Program-made: the position numbers and the translations under genes
DNA from: Acidobacteriota bacterium
GTDB lineage: Bacteria > Actinomycetota > Acidimicrobiia > Acidimicrobiales > Microtrichaceae
Length of the DNA stretch: 64,000 nt
Assembly (NCBI GenBank): GCA_003577145.1
Contig: QEUP01000022.1
Coordinates: forward strand, 17,363-81,362
Reading direction: 5' to 3'
In this document: piece by piece, positions 1 to 8,892 of the stretch
How the letters are laid out: every line of letters starts with the position of its first letter
Position numbering within the stretch: position 1 is the first letter of the stretch
Notes under the pieces: model-generated
What the model was told of the DNA's origin: nothing
Database searches by the model: none
Seen by the model: only the letters and a program-made list of their open reading frames with translations

Positions 1-1
1 C

Positions 2-838
2 TTCTACGGGGTGCGCGGGTCCACGCCTTCACCCTGCGAGGACAACCGGCGCTACGGCGGGAACACGAGCTGCGTCGCGCTCGAAGTGCCGGGCCACGAG
101 CCCATCGTCTTCGACCTCGGAACCGGGCTGCGTTACTGGGGGAGTGCCGTTGCGGCGAACGGATCCTTCCGGGGGACCGCGCTGGTCACGCATCTGCACT
201 GGGATCACATCCAGGGCCTGCCGTTCTTCACGCCTCTTCACCGTGCCGGCGCCGAGCTCGACGTGTTGGGTCCCACCCAGCCCGGCGGTTCGCTGCGCGA
301 CACCGTGGACTTCTTCCTGAGGCCGCCCTACTTCCCGGTGACGGTCACCGAGTTGCCGGGCCACATCGGCTTCACCGAACTGGATGACGACACGATCGAG
401 GTCGGCTCGGCGCTCGTCACCGCCATCCCCGTTCCTCACATCGGTCCCACCAACGGCTACCGCGTCGACTGGAACGGCATCTCCGTCGCCTACGTGCCCG
501 ACCACCAGCAGCCCATGGACGGTGGCATGGACGTCGACCCACGGGTCCTGGAGCTGTGCAACGGCGTCGACTTGTTGATCCACGACGCTCAGTTCGACGA
601 AGACGAGTTTGCCGAGAAGTCGCACTGGGGCCATTGCACGGTTGACTACGCGGTTCACGTCGCCGCCGAGTCACAGGCCAAGCGGCTCGTTCTGTTCCAT
701 CACGACCCCACCCACACCGACCCGATCGTCGACAAGCTCTTGGAGCAGTCGGCGCACCTCGGCGACCGCTTCGGTATCGGCGAGGTGCTGGCGGCCCACG
801 AGGGCCTCACGATCTCGTTCACCGGTGACGACGAGTAG
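2..838 (+). CDS. MBL-fold metallo-hydrolase, 5' end cut by the window edge
   Basis: This is a metallo-beta-lactamase-fold hydrolase whose first residues lie outside the window. The reading frame is open to base 2 and begins FYGVRGSTP, the usual N-terminal strand of this family (normally preceded by four or five residues), so the GTG at base 11 is not the start. The metal-binding motif HLHWDH, a second histidine in PVPHIG, the DAQFD aspartate segment and a C-terminal FHHDP histidine are all present, so the two-metal site looks intact. Members resemble class II cyclic nucleotide phosphodiesterase and RNase Z relatives; the substrate cannot be told. No signal peptide is visible, and it is probably cytoplasmic. 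Confidence 0.85.
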   Translation, partial: FYGVRGSTPSPCEDNRRYGGNTSCVALEVPGHEPIVFDLGTGLRYWGSAVAANGSFRGTALVTHLHWDHIQGLPFFTPLHRAGAELDVLGPTQPGGSLRDTVDFFLRPPYFPVTVTELPGHIGFTELDDDTIEVGSALVTAIPVPHIGPTNGYRVDWNGISVAYVPDHQQPMDGGMDVDPRVLELCNGVDLLIHDAQFDEDEFAEKSHWGHCTVDYAVHVAAESQAKRLVLFHHDPTHTDPIVDKLLEQSAHLGDRFGIGEVLAAHEGLTISFTGDDE

Positions 839-880
839 CCTCAGCCTGCTCCTCTACAACGGGCGAAGGAGTTGAAGCCC

Positions 881-1381
881 TTGGGCGTGTCGCCGATCGA
901 GTTCGACTCGAACATGTACCGTGAGGTCCTGGGTCACTTCCCGACCGGTGTAACGGTGATATCGGCGCTCGACCAGGAGTCACCGGTCGGCTTGGCGGTC
1001 GGATCCTTCTTCTCGGTGTCGCTGGACCCGCCGCTGGTCGGCTTCTGTGCAGACAAGGGCTCCACCACGTTCCCCAAGATCCGCCGCGCGGGCCGCTTCT
1101 GCGTCAACATCCTGGCTGAGGACCAGCACGAGACCAGCAACCGGTTCGCCGGCAAAGGCGAGGACAAGTACCAGGGCATCGAATGGGAGCCGAGTCACGT
1201 AACCGGGTCGCCGATGATCAAAGGCTCACTGGCTCACATCGACTGCGAGTTGGAGAACGTGCACGAGGCCGGGGATCACTTCATCGCCCTCGGCAGGGTC
1301 AAAGCGCTCGAGGCAGTGCGCTCGGATACCGGTCCACTCCTCTTCTTCAAGGGCAGATATGGATCCCACTCCGATATGTGA
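881..1381 (+). CDS. Flavin reductase-like FMN-binding protein
   Basis: This is a flavin reductase domain protein of about 166 residues (HpaC/DIM6-NTAB type). Such proteins use NAD(P)H to reduce FMN or FAD for a partner monooxygenase or other acceptor. Family features are the N-terminal FPTGVTVI segment, the GLAVGSFFSVSLDPPLVGF flavin-binding stretch and the RFCVNIL strand. The frame also has a TTG at 872, but a GAAGGAG ribosome-binding site abuts it directly. The TTG at 881 has the proper spacing of nine bases and is preferred. No oxygenase component lies next to it, so the partner is unknown. Confidence 0.85.
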   Translation: MGVSPIEFDSNMYREVLGHFPTGVTVISALDQESPVGLAVGSFFSVSLDPPLVGFCADKGSTTFPKIRRAGRFCVNILAEDQHETSNRFAGKGEDKYQGIEWEPSHVTGSPMIKGSLAHIDCELENVHEAGDHFIALGRVKALEAVRSDTGPLLFFKGRYGSHSDM

Positions 1382-1387
1382 GGCCAA

Positions 1388-1513
1388 TCATCCTCGGCGA
1401 GATCGCGACCGTCGGCGCGCGTCCTGCCGGCTTCGCCAGGCGCGTACAGCAAGCGCCAGGACGAAGGTCGAACCCAGGACCATCCAGACCCGCCAGTTCA
1501 CCGCGGTGAGCAT
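1388..1513 (-). CDS. Possible small single-pass membrane protein (41 aa)
   Basis: A 41-codon frame with an ATG start fills the gap between the flavin reductase and the carbonic-anhydrase-like gene on the opposite strand. It predicts a Trp-containing hydrophobic helix (about residues 7-25) followed by an Arg-rich tail, typical of small positive-inside membrane proteins. I see no clear ribosome-binding site, and an Arg-rich tail arises easily by chance in high-GC DNA. No function can be assigned. Confidence 0.3.
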   Translation of the reverse strand: MLTAVNWRVWMVLGSTFVLALAVRAWRSRQDARRRSRSRRG

Positions 1514-1535
1514 CTCGGCAGTGTAGGTGGCAGCG

Positions 1536-2057
1536 ATGACCGTCTATGCCCTCGGTGACCAAGAGCCCGACATCCACCCCTCCGCCTATGTCCACCCCGA
1601 CGCGGTCGTGATCGGCAACGTCGTGATAGGAGCGGAGAGCTCGGTGTGGCCGGGAGCGGTCCTGCGGGGCGACGACGGGTTCATCTACGTCGGCGACCAG
1701 ACATCGATCCAGGACGGCGTGGTGGTTCACACGACCAGAGCGCAGCCGACCCGGATCGGCTCGAGGTGCACGATCGGCCACAACGCCCACCTCGAAGGGT
1801 GCACCGTCCACGACAAGGCACTGGTCGGCTCGGGCTCGGTCGTCCTGCACCGTTCCGTGATCGGTGAGGAGGCGCTGGTCGGCGCCAATGCCTTGGTGGG
1901 AAACGACAAGGTGGTTCCGCCGAGGGCCAGGGCGCTCGGTATCCCGGCCAAGATCACCGAGGATGTCGTCGAACCGGGCCAGTTCGACGAGGGCGTGGAC
2001 TTCTACGTCGCCCGCGGTGCCCGCTACCGACGCGAGCTTCGGCCTCTGCATCGCTGA
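1536..2057 (+). CDS. Gamma-carbonic-anhydrase-like left-handed beta-helix protein
   Basis: The protein of about 173 residues has hexapeptide repeats through most of its length, as in the gamma-carbonic anhydrase/YrdA/PaaY family, which forms trimers with metal sites between subunits. The first metal histidine is in VVVHTT and the second in TIGHN. At the usual third ligand position (LHG in the family) the sequence reads LEG, with an extra histidine three residues earlier, so metal binding may differ. The ATG at 1536 is preferred over the GTG at 1527 because AGGTGG sits five bases upstream of it. Carbonic anhydrase activity is not assured; many homologs show none in vitro. Confidence 0.85.
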   Translation: MTVYALGDQEPDIHPSAYVHPDAVVIGNVVIGAESSVWPGAVLRGDDGFIYVGDQTSIQDGVVVHTTRAQPTRIGSRCTIGHNAHLEGCTVHDKALVGSGSVVLHRSVIGEEALVGANALVGNDKVVPPRARALGIPAKITEDVVEPGQFDEGVDFYVARGARYRRELRPLHR

Positions 2058-2096
2058 GGCGCCGACCGTCGCGGCACCGATGCGTTGGGCTCGGCG

Positions 2097-2504
2097 TCAG
2101 CTCAGGCCCGAGCCGAGGTATTCGACGAATCCGCCGAAAGGGAGGTTGCGCACGACGGTGAAGGCGACCACGACCGTCGCCACCACCAGGAGAGCTCTGG
2201 GGCTCATGGGGAATTTGGCCGGCCTGGTCCAACCGAACGCCGAGGCCGCCCAGGCTGCATAGGCGACGATGAGGGCCGGCACGATCGCCAGCAGCAGGAG
2301 GTTGTGGTCGAGCGCGTCGCCGATGCGTCCCCTCATCAGCGCGCCCAGTCCTCGCAGGCAGCCACAGCCCGGGCAGTCCACGCCGAACAGCGCCCGGCTG
2401 GGGCACAGCGGGGAAGCACCGTCGTCGGGCCCGATGAGGGCGAGGCCGGCACACCCGGCGATGCCCGCCAAGCCGACAACCGGTGCCGCAAGCGTCGGGC
2501 GCAT
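2097..2504 (-). CDS. DUF2752 membrane protein
   Basis: This is a 135-residue integral membrane protein with the DUF2752 signature: a CPSRALFGVDCPGCGC cysteine cluster followed by hydrophobic helices. I count an N-terminal helix (about 5-25), a central helix (about 68-90) and a C-terminal helix (about 103-122). The family is widespread in actinobacteria and has no established function. The Cys cluster might bind metal or form disulfides. It is convergent with the gene to its left. Confidence 0.75.
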   Translation of the reverse strand: MRPTLAAPVVGLAGIAGCAGLALIGPDDGASPLCPSRALFGVDCPGCGCLRGLGALMRGRIGDALDHNLLLLAIVPALIVAYAAWAASAFGWTRPAKFPMSPRALLVVATVVVAFTVVRNLPFGGFVEYLGSGLS

Positions 2505-2627
2505 GTCCCCGAGGCTATCCGCCCGGTAGGTTGCCGGGGCATTGAGATCGGCCGCGAGGGCATGACCGGGTTTCCGCTCCAGCAGTGGCGCCTGCTCGCA
2601 GAAGCGCTCGTGTGAACGTGCTACGGA

Positions 2628-5477
2628 TCAGATCGTGAACGGGCGGTCGAGTGCGTGCTCGACCTCCGCGGGGGGAAGTGGCCTGCTGAAGAGGAACCCC
2701 TGGGCCGACCTACAGCCGAGCTCTCGGAGCAGCTCCAACTGCTGGATCGTCTCGACTCCCTCGGCGATCGTCTCCAGTTCCAGGGTCTCGGCAAGGCTGA
2801 TGACGGCGGCGACGATGGCGGAGTCCTCGGCGTCGGGACCCAGCCCGTCGACGAATGTCCGGTCGATCTTGAGGATGTCCACCGGGAACCGACGCAGGAA
2901 GGCCAGCGAGGAGTAGCCGGTCCCGAAGTCGTCTATGGCCAGGCTCAGGCCCAGCTCCTTCAGGCGTCGCAGGGTGGAGACTGCGCGGGCGGCGTCGTCC
3001 ATGAGGTCGGTCTCGCTCATCTCGAGGCACAGGAAGCGGGGCGGGAGCCCGACCCTGCGGAGCACGTCTTCCACCTCGTGGTGCAAGTCGTCGGAGGCGA
3101 GCTGACGCTTGGAGAGGTTGACATGGATGACCGGCGCCCCCGGCCCGTGCCGGCGGACCCATTCCTGTCCCTGGGCGCATGCCTGGTTGAGCACGAGGAG
3201 GCCCAGGGGCACGATCAGGCCGGTCTCCTCGGCGAGGGTCATGAACTCGCTCGGTGGGAGCAGGCCCCGGTCGGGATGATCCCAGCGGGCCAAGGCCTCG
3301 ACGGCGATCACCGTACCGGTGTCCATGTCGATGGTGGGCTGGTAGTTGGCGACGATCCGCCCGTCCTCGATCGCCTTGGACAACTCGTCGGCCATCGTGA
3401 CCCGAGCCTGGGCTTGGGCCCGGAGCTGCTCGTCATACACCTCCAGGCGGGCGCGGCCCAGCTCCTTGGCCCGGTACATGGCGGCGTCGGCGTCGCGCAG
3501 GAGAGCCTCGGGATGGCGCGCGTCCCCCGTCGAGAGGGCAACGCCTCCACTCACTGTCACGTCGAGCTCAGCTCCGCCTATCCGGAACGGTGATCGTTCG
3601 ATGGACGAGCACACCCGGTTGGCGATCGCGATGGCGTGCTGCTCGCTCTCGACGTAGGGGCAGAGCACCACGAACTCATCGCCTCCGAGCCGCGCGACCG
3701 TGTCGCTGGGGCGGACGGTCTGGGTGATCCGGTGAGCGGATTCGACCAGCAGCCGATCTCCCGCGTCATGCCCCAAGTTGTCGTTCACCGTCTTCAAGCG
3801 GTCGAGATCCAGGAACACGAGCGCCACGATCGAGTTGTCGCGGGCCGAACGTGCCAGCGCCAGCTCCATGTGGTCGAGGAGCAGCGCCCGGTTGGGCAAA
3901 CCGGTGAGTGAGTCGTGCGTCGCCTGATGGGCCAGCTCGGCTTCGAGCCGGCGCTGCTCGCTCATGTCCCGTCCCACCGCCGAGATCGTGAGGAGGGTGC
4001 CGTCGCCGTCGAGCTCGCCCACCACCGAATGATGCACCGGGAAGGGTTCGCCTCCATGAGCGTGGAGCATCATCAGCTCGCCTTCCCACACCTCTCCACG
4101 CTGCAGTGTGCCGATCAGGTCTTCGGCGTGCCGGGCCACCGCTGCCGGGTCATACAGGTCGAAGACGTTCACCTCGATGGTGCCTCGCTTCGCGTAGCCG
4201 AGGCGCTCGCGGGCGGCCCGGTTGGCGTACTCGACGACACCTGTTTGGGCGTCGACGATGCCCACCATGTCGCTGGTGGACTCGACAATTCGAGCCAGGC
4301 GGTCTCTGATGTCGAATGCCTGGCGCTGCCCCGAGATGTCCATGACATGCGAAGCGATCGCATAGGGCGTCCCATCGGGCTTGCGGATCAGCTTGGTGCT
4401 GGCGTCGACCCACACCGTCTCACCGCTCTTGTGCATCAGCCGTCTCTCGTCACGGACGACGCCGATCTCGCCCCCCTCCAGACGCTCGAACCCCTCGACT
4501 GCCGGGGCCATGTCATCGGGGTGGATGAGACCAGTCGGATACGTGCCGGCCAACTCGTCGACCTCGTAGCCCAGCATGCGGGCATACACCTCGTTGACGT
4601 GAACGATCCTCCCCTCCAGGTTCACGACGATCTGACCTATCGGCGACCCCTCGCCCAGATGGTGCAGCAGGTCTACTTCGTCCGGTGCCTCATCGGCGGT
4701 GGCTGGAACGGAGAGCGCTGCCTCCACGAACTCGGTGACGTCGGCGAGCGACGCCACCCAACCGAGCAGCTGCGCCTCCTCGTCGAGCACTGGCGCGACG
4801 CGAAGATCCACCCATCGGATGGCACCGGTGGGCCGCTGGACGCGTCCCTGGAAGGAGAGCTCCGCGGGAGGATCGGACGACTCGCGGATGGTCGTTGCCA
4901 GACGCGTGCGGTCGTCGTGATGGACGACATCGAGGAGGTGTCGGCCTGGGTGGTCGTAGTGGCTACGGGTGACCTCGACCCAGCGGTCGTTGGCGAAGGT
5001 GATGGTCCCGCCGGGATCGAGAGCGGCGATACCCACCGGTGCCGCACCCGCCAGCACCTCGAAGTCACCGTCGGGGCCACCTGGTCGGATCAGGGGCATG
5101 TCCACGTCGGACACGTTGGTGATCTGCATGTGGTACCCGCTCACCTCTCCATGGTCCTCACGCAGAGCCGTCATCGACGTGTGACCCCAGACGTCGGCGG
5201 CGCCGGCACGCCGGTAGCGGAGCGCGCTGAGGAAGCTCTGGAGCTCTCCGCTGCGAAGCAGACGGATCCCGATCTCGTGGAAGTAGCTGCTACCGGGGTG
5301 GAGGAGACGGGTGGCGGGCCGGCCGACTAGCTCCTCGGCGGGGTATCCCAGCAGCTCGGTGAGGGCCCGGTTCGCTCGCGTGATGCGGTTGTCGAGTCCG
5401 AGCAACATCTGCGGCAGGGGCGCGTCGTCGAACGCGGGATCCCGGGCTGTCGGTTCGCCCTCGGGATCGTCGCTCAT
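2628..5477 (-). CDS. Multi-PAS diguanylate cyclase/phosphodiesterase (GGDEF-EAL)
   Basis: This 949-residue cytoplasmic signalling protein makes and/or degrades cyclic di-GMP. Four PAS-type sensor domains span about 15-130, 140-255, 270-385 and 395-510. A GGDEF domain (about 515-680; LGGDEF at 597-602) and an EAL domain (about 695-945) follow. The EAL motif (727-729), VNLSKRQL, LEMSE, DDFGTGYSSL, KIDRTFV and EGVET are all present, so both active sites look intact and the protein may be bifunctional. There is no membrane segment or signal peptide, so the PAS domains probably sense an intracellular cue such as redox state or a cofactor. It is transcribed away from the SUF operon. Confidence 0.93.
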   Translation of the reverse strand: MSDDPEGEPTARDPAFDDAPLPQMLLGLDNRITRANRALTELLGYPAEELVGRPATRLLHPGSSYFHEIGIRLLRSGELQSFLSALRYRRAGAADVWGHTSMTALREDHGEVSGYHMQITNVSDVDMPLIRPGGPDGDFEVLAGAAPVGIAALDPGGTITFANDRWVEVTRSHYDHPGRHLLDVVHHDDRTRLATTIRESSDPPAELSFQGRVQRPTGAIRWVDLRVAPVLDEEAQLLGWVASLADVTEFVEAALSVPATADEAPDEVDLLHHLGEGSPIGQIVVNLEGRIVHVNEVYARMLGYEVDELAGTYPTGLIHPDDMAPAVEGFERLEGGEIGVVRDERRLMHKSGETVWVDASTKLIRKPDGTPYAIASHVMDISGQRQAFDIRDRLARIVESTSDMVGIVDAQTGVVEYANRAARERLGYAKRGTIEVNVFDLYDPAAVARHAEDLIGTLQRGEVWEGELMMLHAHGGEPFPVHHSVVGELDGDGTLLTISAVGRDMSEQRRLEAELAHQATHDSLTGLPNRALLLDHMELALARSARDNSIVALVFLDLDRLKTVNDNLGHDAGDRLLVESAHRITQTVRPSDTVARLGGDEFVVLCPYVESEQHAIAIANRVCSSIERSPFRIGGAELDVTVSGGVALSTGDARHPEALLRDADAAMYRAKELGRARLEVYDEQLRAQAQARVTMADELSKAIEDGRIVANYQPTIDMDTGTVIAVEALARWDHPDRGLLPPSEFMTLAEETGLIVPLGLLVLNQACAQGQEWVRRHGPGAPVIHVNLSKRQLASDDLHHEVEDVLRRVGLPPRFLCLEMSETDLMDDAARAVSTLRRLKELGLSLAIDDFGTGYSSLAFLRRFPVDILKIDRTFVDGLGPDAEDSAIVAAVISLAETLELETIAEGVETIQQLELLRELGCRSAQGFLFSRPLPPAEVEHALDRPFTI

Positions 5478-5687
5478 CTACTTCACCTCTCGCCGGCCAA
5501 GAGAGCGCCTGCCGGGTCGATCGCCCCGCGTTCCCACCCTTTCTTGGCAGCGTTTCCCGCCCATGGAGGGGGTATTGCAGCCAAGAACGGCGATGTGGCT
5601 TCGGTGAAGTAATGGGCCCCAGCGTGCGCACCCCTAGGGATGGCCGGGCCAGGCTAGCCGGGGATGGAGACCTCCGGCGGAGTTGTT

Positions 5688-5707
5688 ACTATCTACGTAG
5701 GAGAAAT
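5688..5707 (+). promoter_or_regulatory. Candidate SUF operator upstream of sufB
   Basis: The 301-bp divergent gap before sufB contains the 20-mer ACTATCTACGTAGGAGAAAT, ending 71 bases before the sufB start. It matches at 18 of 20 positions a 20-mer in the 39-bp gap before sufC2. The core CTACGTAG is a perfect 8-bp palindrome. A shared site before two separate SUF operons suggests a common iron or redox-responsive regulator (Rrf2 or SufR class); no such gene is in the window. The AT-rich stretch around it is the likely promoter. I identified nothing else in the gap. Confidence 0.5.
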
Positions 5708-5778
5708 TCCTGGGTGGCTGCGGCATGCCGTCGCTACCCGGTACGCCCCAGCCTGCCTAGTGCGGAGTCGATCAAGCG

Positions 5779-7182
5779 ATGGCGAGCACCGAGCTCGGTC
5801 TCGACCTGAGCCGTTACAAGCTCGGGTGGAGCGATGAGGAGGATTACGTCTTCAAGCCCAAGAAGGGCTTGGACGAGGCCATGATCCGCGAGATGTCGTG
5901 GATGAAGGGTGAGCCGGACTGGATGCTCCAGAACCGGTTGAAGGCCCTGGGTCACTTCGAGCGCCGCCCGCTTCCGGCCTGGGGGGGCGACCTGTCGGGC
6001 ATCGACTTCGACGACATCTACTACTACATCAAGCCCACCGAGGGACAGGTCGACGCGTGGGAGGAGCTGCCCGAGTCGGTCAAGAACACCTACGAGAAGC
6101 TGGGCATCCCCGAAGCCGAGCGGAAGTACCTGGCGGGCGTCACCGCGCAGTATGAGTCGGAAGTCGTCTACCACCGCAACCGAGAAGATCTCGAACGGCA
6201 AGGTGTGATCTTCACCGACATGGACACTGCCCTGCGCGAGTACCCCGACATCGTCAAGCCCTACTTCGGCCGGGTCATCCCCAAGAACGACAACAAGTTC
6301 GCGGCCCTCAACACTGCCGTGTGGTCCGGCGGCTCGTTCATCTATGTCCCCCCGGGAGTCAACGTCGAGATGCCGTTGCAGGCCTACTTCCGGATCAACG
6401 CCGAGAACATGGGCCAGTTCGAGCGGACGCTGATCATCGCCGACGAGGGCTCCCAGGTCCATTACATCGAGGGCTGCTCCGCCCCTGTCTACACCTCTGA
6501 CTCGCTGCACTCGGCGGTGGTCGAGATCGTGGTGAAGGAGGCCGCCCGGGTCACTTACACGACCATCCAGAACTGGTCCAACAACGTGTTCAACCTGGTC
6601 ACCAAGCGTGCCCGGGTCGAGGCAGAGGGCCACATGGAATGGATCGACGGCAACATCGGGTCACAGCTCACCATGAAGTACCCGGCGGTCGTGATGGTGG
6701 GCCCCAAGGCCTCGGGCGAGGTGCTCTCGGTCGCGTATGCCGGTCCCGGTCAGCATCAAGACGCCGGTGCCAAGATGACCCATGCTGCTCCCGAGACGAC
6801 CTCCAAGATCGTGTCTAAGTCGATCTCCAAGGACGGTGGCCGCACCAGCTACCGAGGGCTCGTGCGCGTCAAGGACGACGCCTACGGCTGCCGGAGCCAC
6901 GTCCAGTGCGACGCGCTGATCCTCGACGACGACAGCGTCTCGGACACTTACCCGTACATGGAGGTGGGCACCAGGGACGCCGTCATCGGACACGAGGCCA
7001 CTGTCTCCAAGGTTGCCGACGAGCAGATGTTCTATCTCATGAGCCGTGGGCTCTCCGAGGAGCAGGCCATGGGCATGATCGTCAACGGCTTCATCGAGCC
7101 GGTTACGCGGACGCTGCCGATGGAGTACGCCGTCGAGTGGAGTCGGCTCATCGAGCTCCAGATGGAGGGCTCGGTGGGGTGA
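5779..7182 (+). CDS. sufB: SufB, Fe-S cluster scaffold subunit
   Basis: SufB (467 residues) is the scaffold subunit of the SufBCD complex, on which Fe-S clusters are built in the cytoplasm. The length and full core match the family: N-terminal [15 protein letters not shown], a long central beta-helix, and the conserved [12 protein letters not shown] cysteine segment near residue 375. The C-terminal [23 protein letters not shown] block is also complete. There is no intein, unlike some mycobacterial SufB proteins. It opens an operon with a small Cys-rich gene, sufD and sufC; the desulfurase and scaffold partners sufS and sufU are in a separate operon on the other strand. Confidence 0.97.
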   Translation: MASTELGLDLSRYKLGWSDEEDYVFKPKKGLDEAMIREMSWMKGEPDWMLQNRLKALGHFERRPLPAWGGDLSGIDFDDIYYYIKPTEGQVDAWEELPESVKNTYEKLGIPEAERKYLAGVTAQYESEVVYHRNREDLERQGVIFTDMDTALREYPDIVKPYFGRVIPKNDNKFAALNTAVWSGGSFIYVPPGVNVEMPLQAYFRINAENMGQFERTLIIADEGSQVHYIEGCSAPVYTSDSLHSAVVEIVVKEAARVTYTTIQNWSNNVFNLVTKRARVEAEGHMEWIDGNIGSQLTMKYPAVVMVGPKASGEVLSVAYAGPGQHQDAGAKMTHAAPETTSKIVSKSISKDGGRTSYRGLVRVKDDAYGCRSHVQCDALILDDDSVSDTYPYMEVGTRDAVIGHEATVSKVADEQMFYLMSRGLSEEQAMGMIVNGFIEPVTRTLPMEYAVEWSRLIELQMEGSVG

Positions 7183-7253
7183 CATGGGCCGACAACCGGT
7201 AGGCCCAGCCGGCCGCGGAACAACGCACAATCCGATCTGGGACACTGAGAACC

Positions 7254-7607
7254 ATGCCAATGCGGCAAGACTGCAAGTTCTTCGAGAGCCGCAGCTACCC
7301 GAGCGGGGAGACCGTCCGGAAGTGCGATCTGGATCTGGCGCCGGAGGCACCGTGGCGCTGTCCCGACGACTGCCCTGCCTTCCAGCCGCGTCGCGCCGAC
7401 GTGGCGTGGCAGCACGGTTCGCTGGTGACGTCTCCCACCCCCGCCGAGCCCGCCAGCGTGGGCGAGGATCCCAGCATCGGGGCTCTGCTCGACGAGGCGG
7501 AGGAGATCGTGAACTCGGTCGTGGACGAGACCCGCGCGGAGGTTGCGGCCGACCGCGCCCGGCAGGGCTCGCGCTGGCGCCGGATGTTCCGCCGCAAGAA
7601 GGACTGA
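7254..7607 (+). CDS. Cys-rich small protein between sufB and sufD
   Basis: This 117-residue protein is not part of the canonical SUF set. Four cysteines in the first 40 residues (7, 24, 36 and 40; the last pair is CPDDC) look like a metal or Fe-S site. An acidic linker follows (about 60-100) and then a strongly basic C-terminus (RWRRMFRRKKD). The second ATG, at 7260, is an equally possible start. It sits 71 bp after sufB and 10 bp before sufD on the same strand, so it is probably co-transcribed and may serve Fe-S assembly or be a client. I do not recognise the family. Confidence 0.7.
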   Translation: MPMRQDCKFFESRSYPSGETVRKCDLDLAPEAPWRCPDDCPAFQPRRADVAWQHGSLVTSPTPAEPASVGEDPSIGALLDEAEEIVNSVVDETRAEVAADRARQGSRWRRMFRRKKD

Positions 7608-7617
7608 AATCCTCCAC

Positions 7618-8892
7618 ATGACGCCTGTCCCCTTCGAGGTCGAGAGCGCGCGTTCCCTGCCAGGTCCGCGCTGGCTCCGAGACCGGCGGGCCTCGGCGGC
7701 CGCAACCCTCGCCGGCGCCGAACTGCCGACCACCGAAGAGGAAGTGTGGCGTTACAGCCGCATAGCCGAGCTCGAGCTCGGCGCTTTTCGCCTTGTCGAG
7801 CACGCCTCCGGAGATGAGCCCGAGGCGCTGCGACCGGTGATCGACCTCGTTCCCGAGCGCGCCGGTGTGATCGTCGTACGCAACGGCCGGGTCGTCCGTG
7901 CGGAGCTGGCCGACGACCTGGCGTCCAAGGGGGTGTTCTTCGGCGCTCTCGCCGAGGCCGAGAACCCCAGCTCGTTGCTGGGCTCGGTCGCGTCGGCTGG
8001 CCCCGACGTCTTTGCCTTGATGAACGACGCCTTCGCCGCTGATCCCGTGGCCCTGGTCGTGCCGTCGGGCGTGGTGGTAGAGGCCCCCTTCGCCGTCGCC
8101 CACTGGATTGATGAGGAGGCGGCGGCTGTCTTGCCGCGACTCGTCGTGACCACGGGGGAGGGCAGCGAGATCAGCGTGCTGGAGTACTACGGGTCGGCTG
8201 CCGTTACCGCGTTGATGGTTCCCCTGGTAGAGCTCTCGGTCGGGCCGGCGGCTCGCGTCGGCTACGTCGGCGTGCAGGACCTGGCTCCGTCTGTGTGGCA
8301 GGTCGGATCGCACGTCTCGGCGGTAGACCGTTCGGGGGTGCTGCGCTCAGCGGCCGCCATGCTCGGTGGGGACTACGCCCGCTTGCGCATGGACTGCCGC
8401 CTGGTGGGGCGGGGGGCCCAGGGAGATCTGATGTCGGTCTACTTCGGTGAGGGCCACCAGACGCTGGATCTGCGCACTTTCCAGGACCATCGCGCTCCGG
8501 ACACGTCCAGCGAGCTGACCTTCAAGGGTGCGGTCTCGGGGAGCGCCCGGTCGATCTACACCGGCCTGATCAAGGTGGAGCCCGACGCGCGGGGAACCAA
8601 CGCTCGGCAGAGCAACCGCCTGCTGAAGCTGTCCGAGGACGCCTGGGCGGAGTCCGTGCCGAACCTCGAGATCGAGACGAACGACGTGCGCTGCAGCCAC
8701 GCCTCCGCCGTCGGGCCGGTCGACGAGGACCAGCGCTTCTACTTGGAGAGCCGCGGGGTTAAGCCAGAGGTGGCCCAGCGCCTCGTCGTGACCGGTTTCT
8801 TCGAAGAAGTGCTCGCACAGCTGCCGGTTCCCGGTGTCGGTGAGCCGTTGCGGGCGCGCATCATCGACAAGCTCGAGGGGGGCGGCGCGTGA
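7618..8892 (+). CDS. sufD: SufD, Fe-S cluster assembly subunit
   Basis: SufD (424 residues) pairs with SufB and SufC in the scaffold complex. The C-terminal domain carries the family block RCSHASAVGPVDEDQRFYL, whose histidine (about residue 361) corresponds to the SufD histidine implicated in cluster assembly. The frame is open to 7543 but would overlap the preceding gene. The ATG at 7618, 10 bp after that gene and followed by the conserved TPVPFEVES start, is preferred. Its stop overlaps the sufC1 start by four bases (GTGA), indicating translational coupling. Confidence 0.95.
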   Translation: MTPVPFEVESARSLPGPRWLRDRRASAAATLAGAELPTTEEEVWRYSRIAELELGAFRLVEHASGDEPEALRPVIDLVPERAGVIVVRNGRVVRAELADDLASKGVFFGALAEAENPSSLLGSVASAGPDVFALMNDAFAADPVALVVPSGVVVEAPFAVAHWIDEEAAAVLPRLVVTTGEGSEISVLEYYGSAAVTALMVPLVELSVGPAARVGYVGVQDLAPSVWQVGSHVSAVDRSGVLRSAAAMLGGDYARLRMDCRLVGRGAQGDLMSVYFGEGHQTLDLRTFQDHRAPDTSSELTFKGAVSGSARSIYTGLIKVEPDARGTNARQSNRLLKLSEDAWAESVPNLEIETNDVRCSHASAVGPVDEDQRFYLESRGVKPEVAQRLVVTGFFEEVLAQLPVPGVGEPLRARIIDKLEGGGA

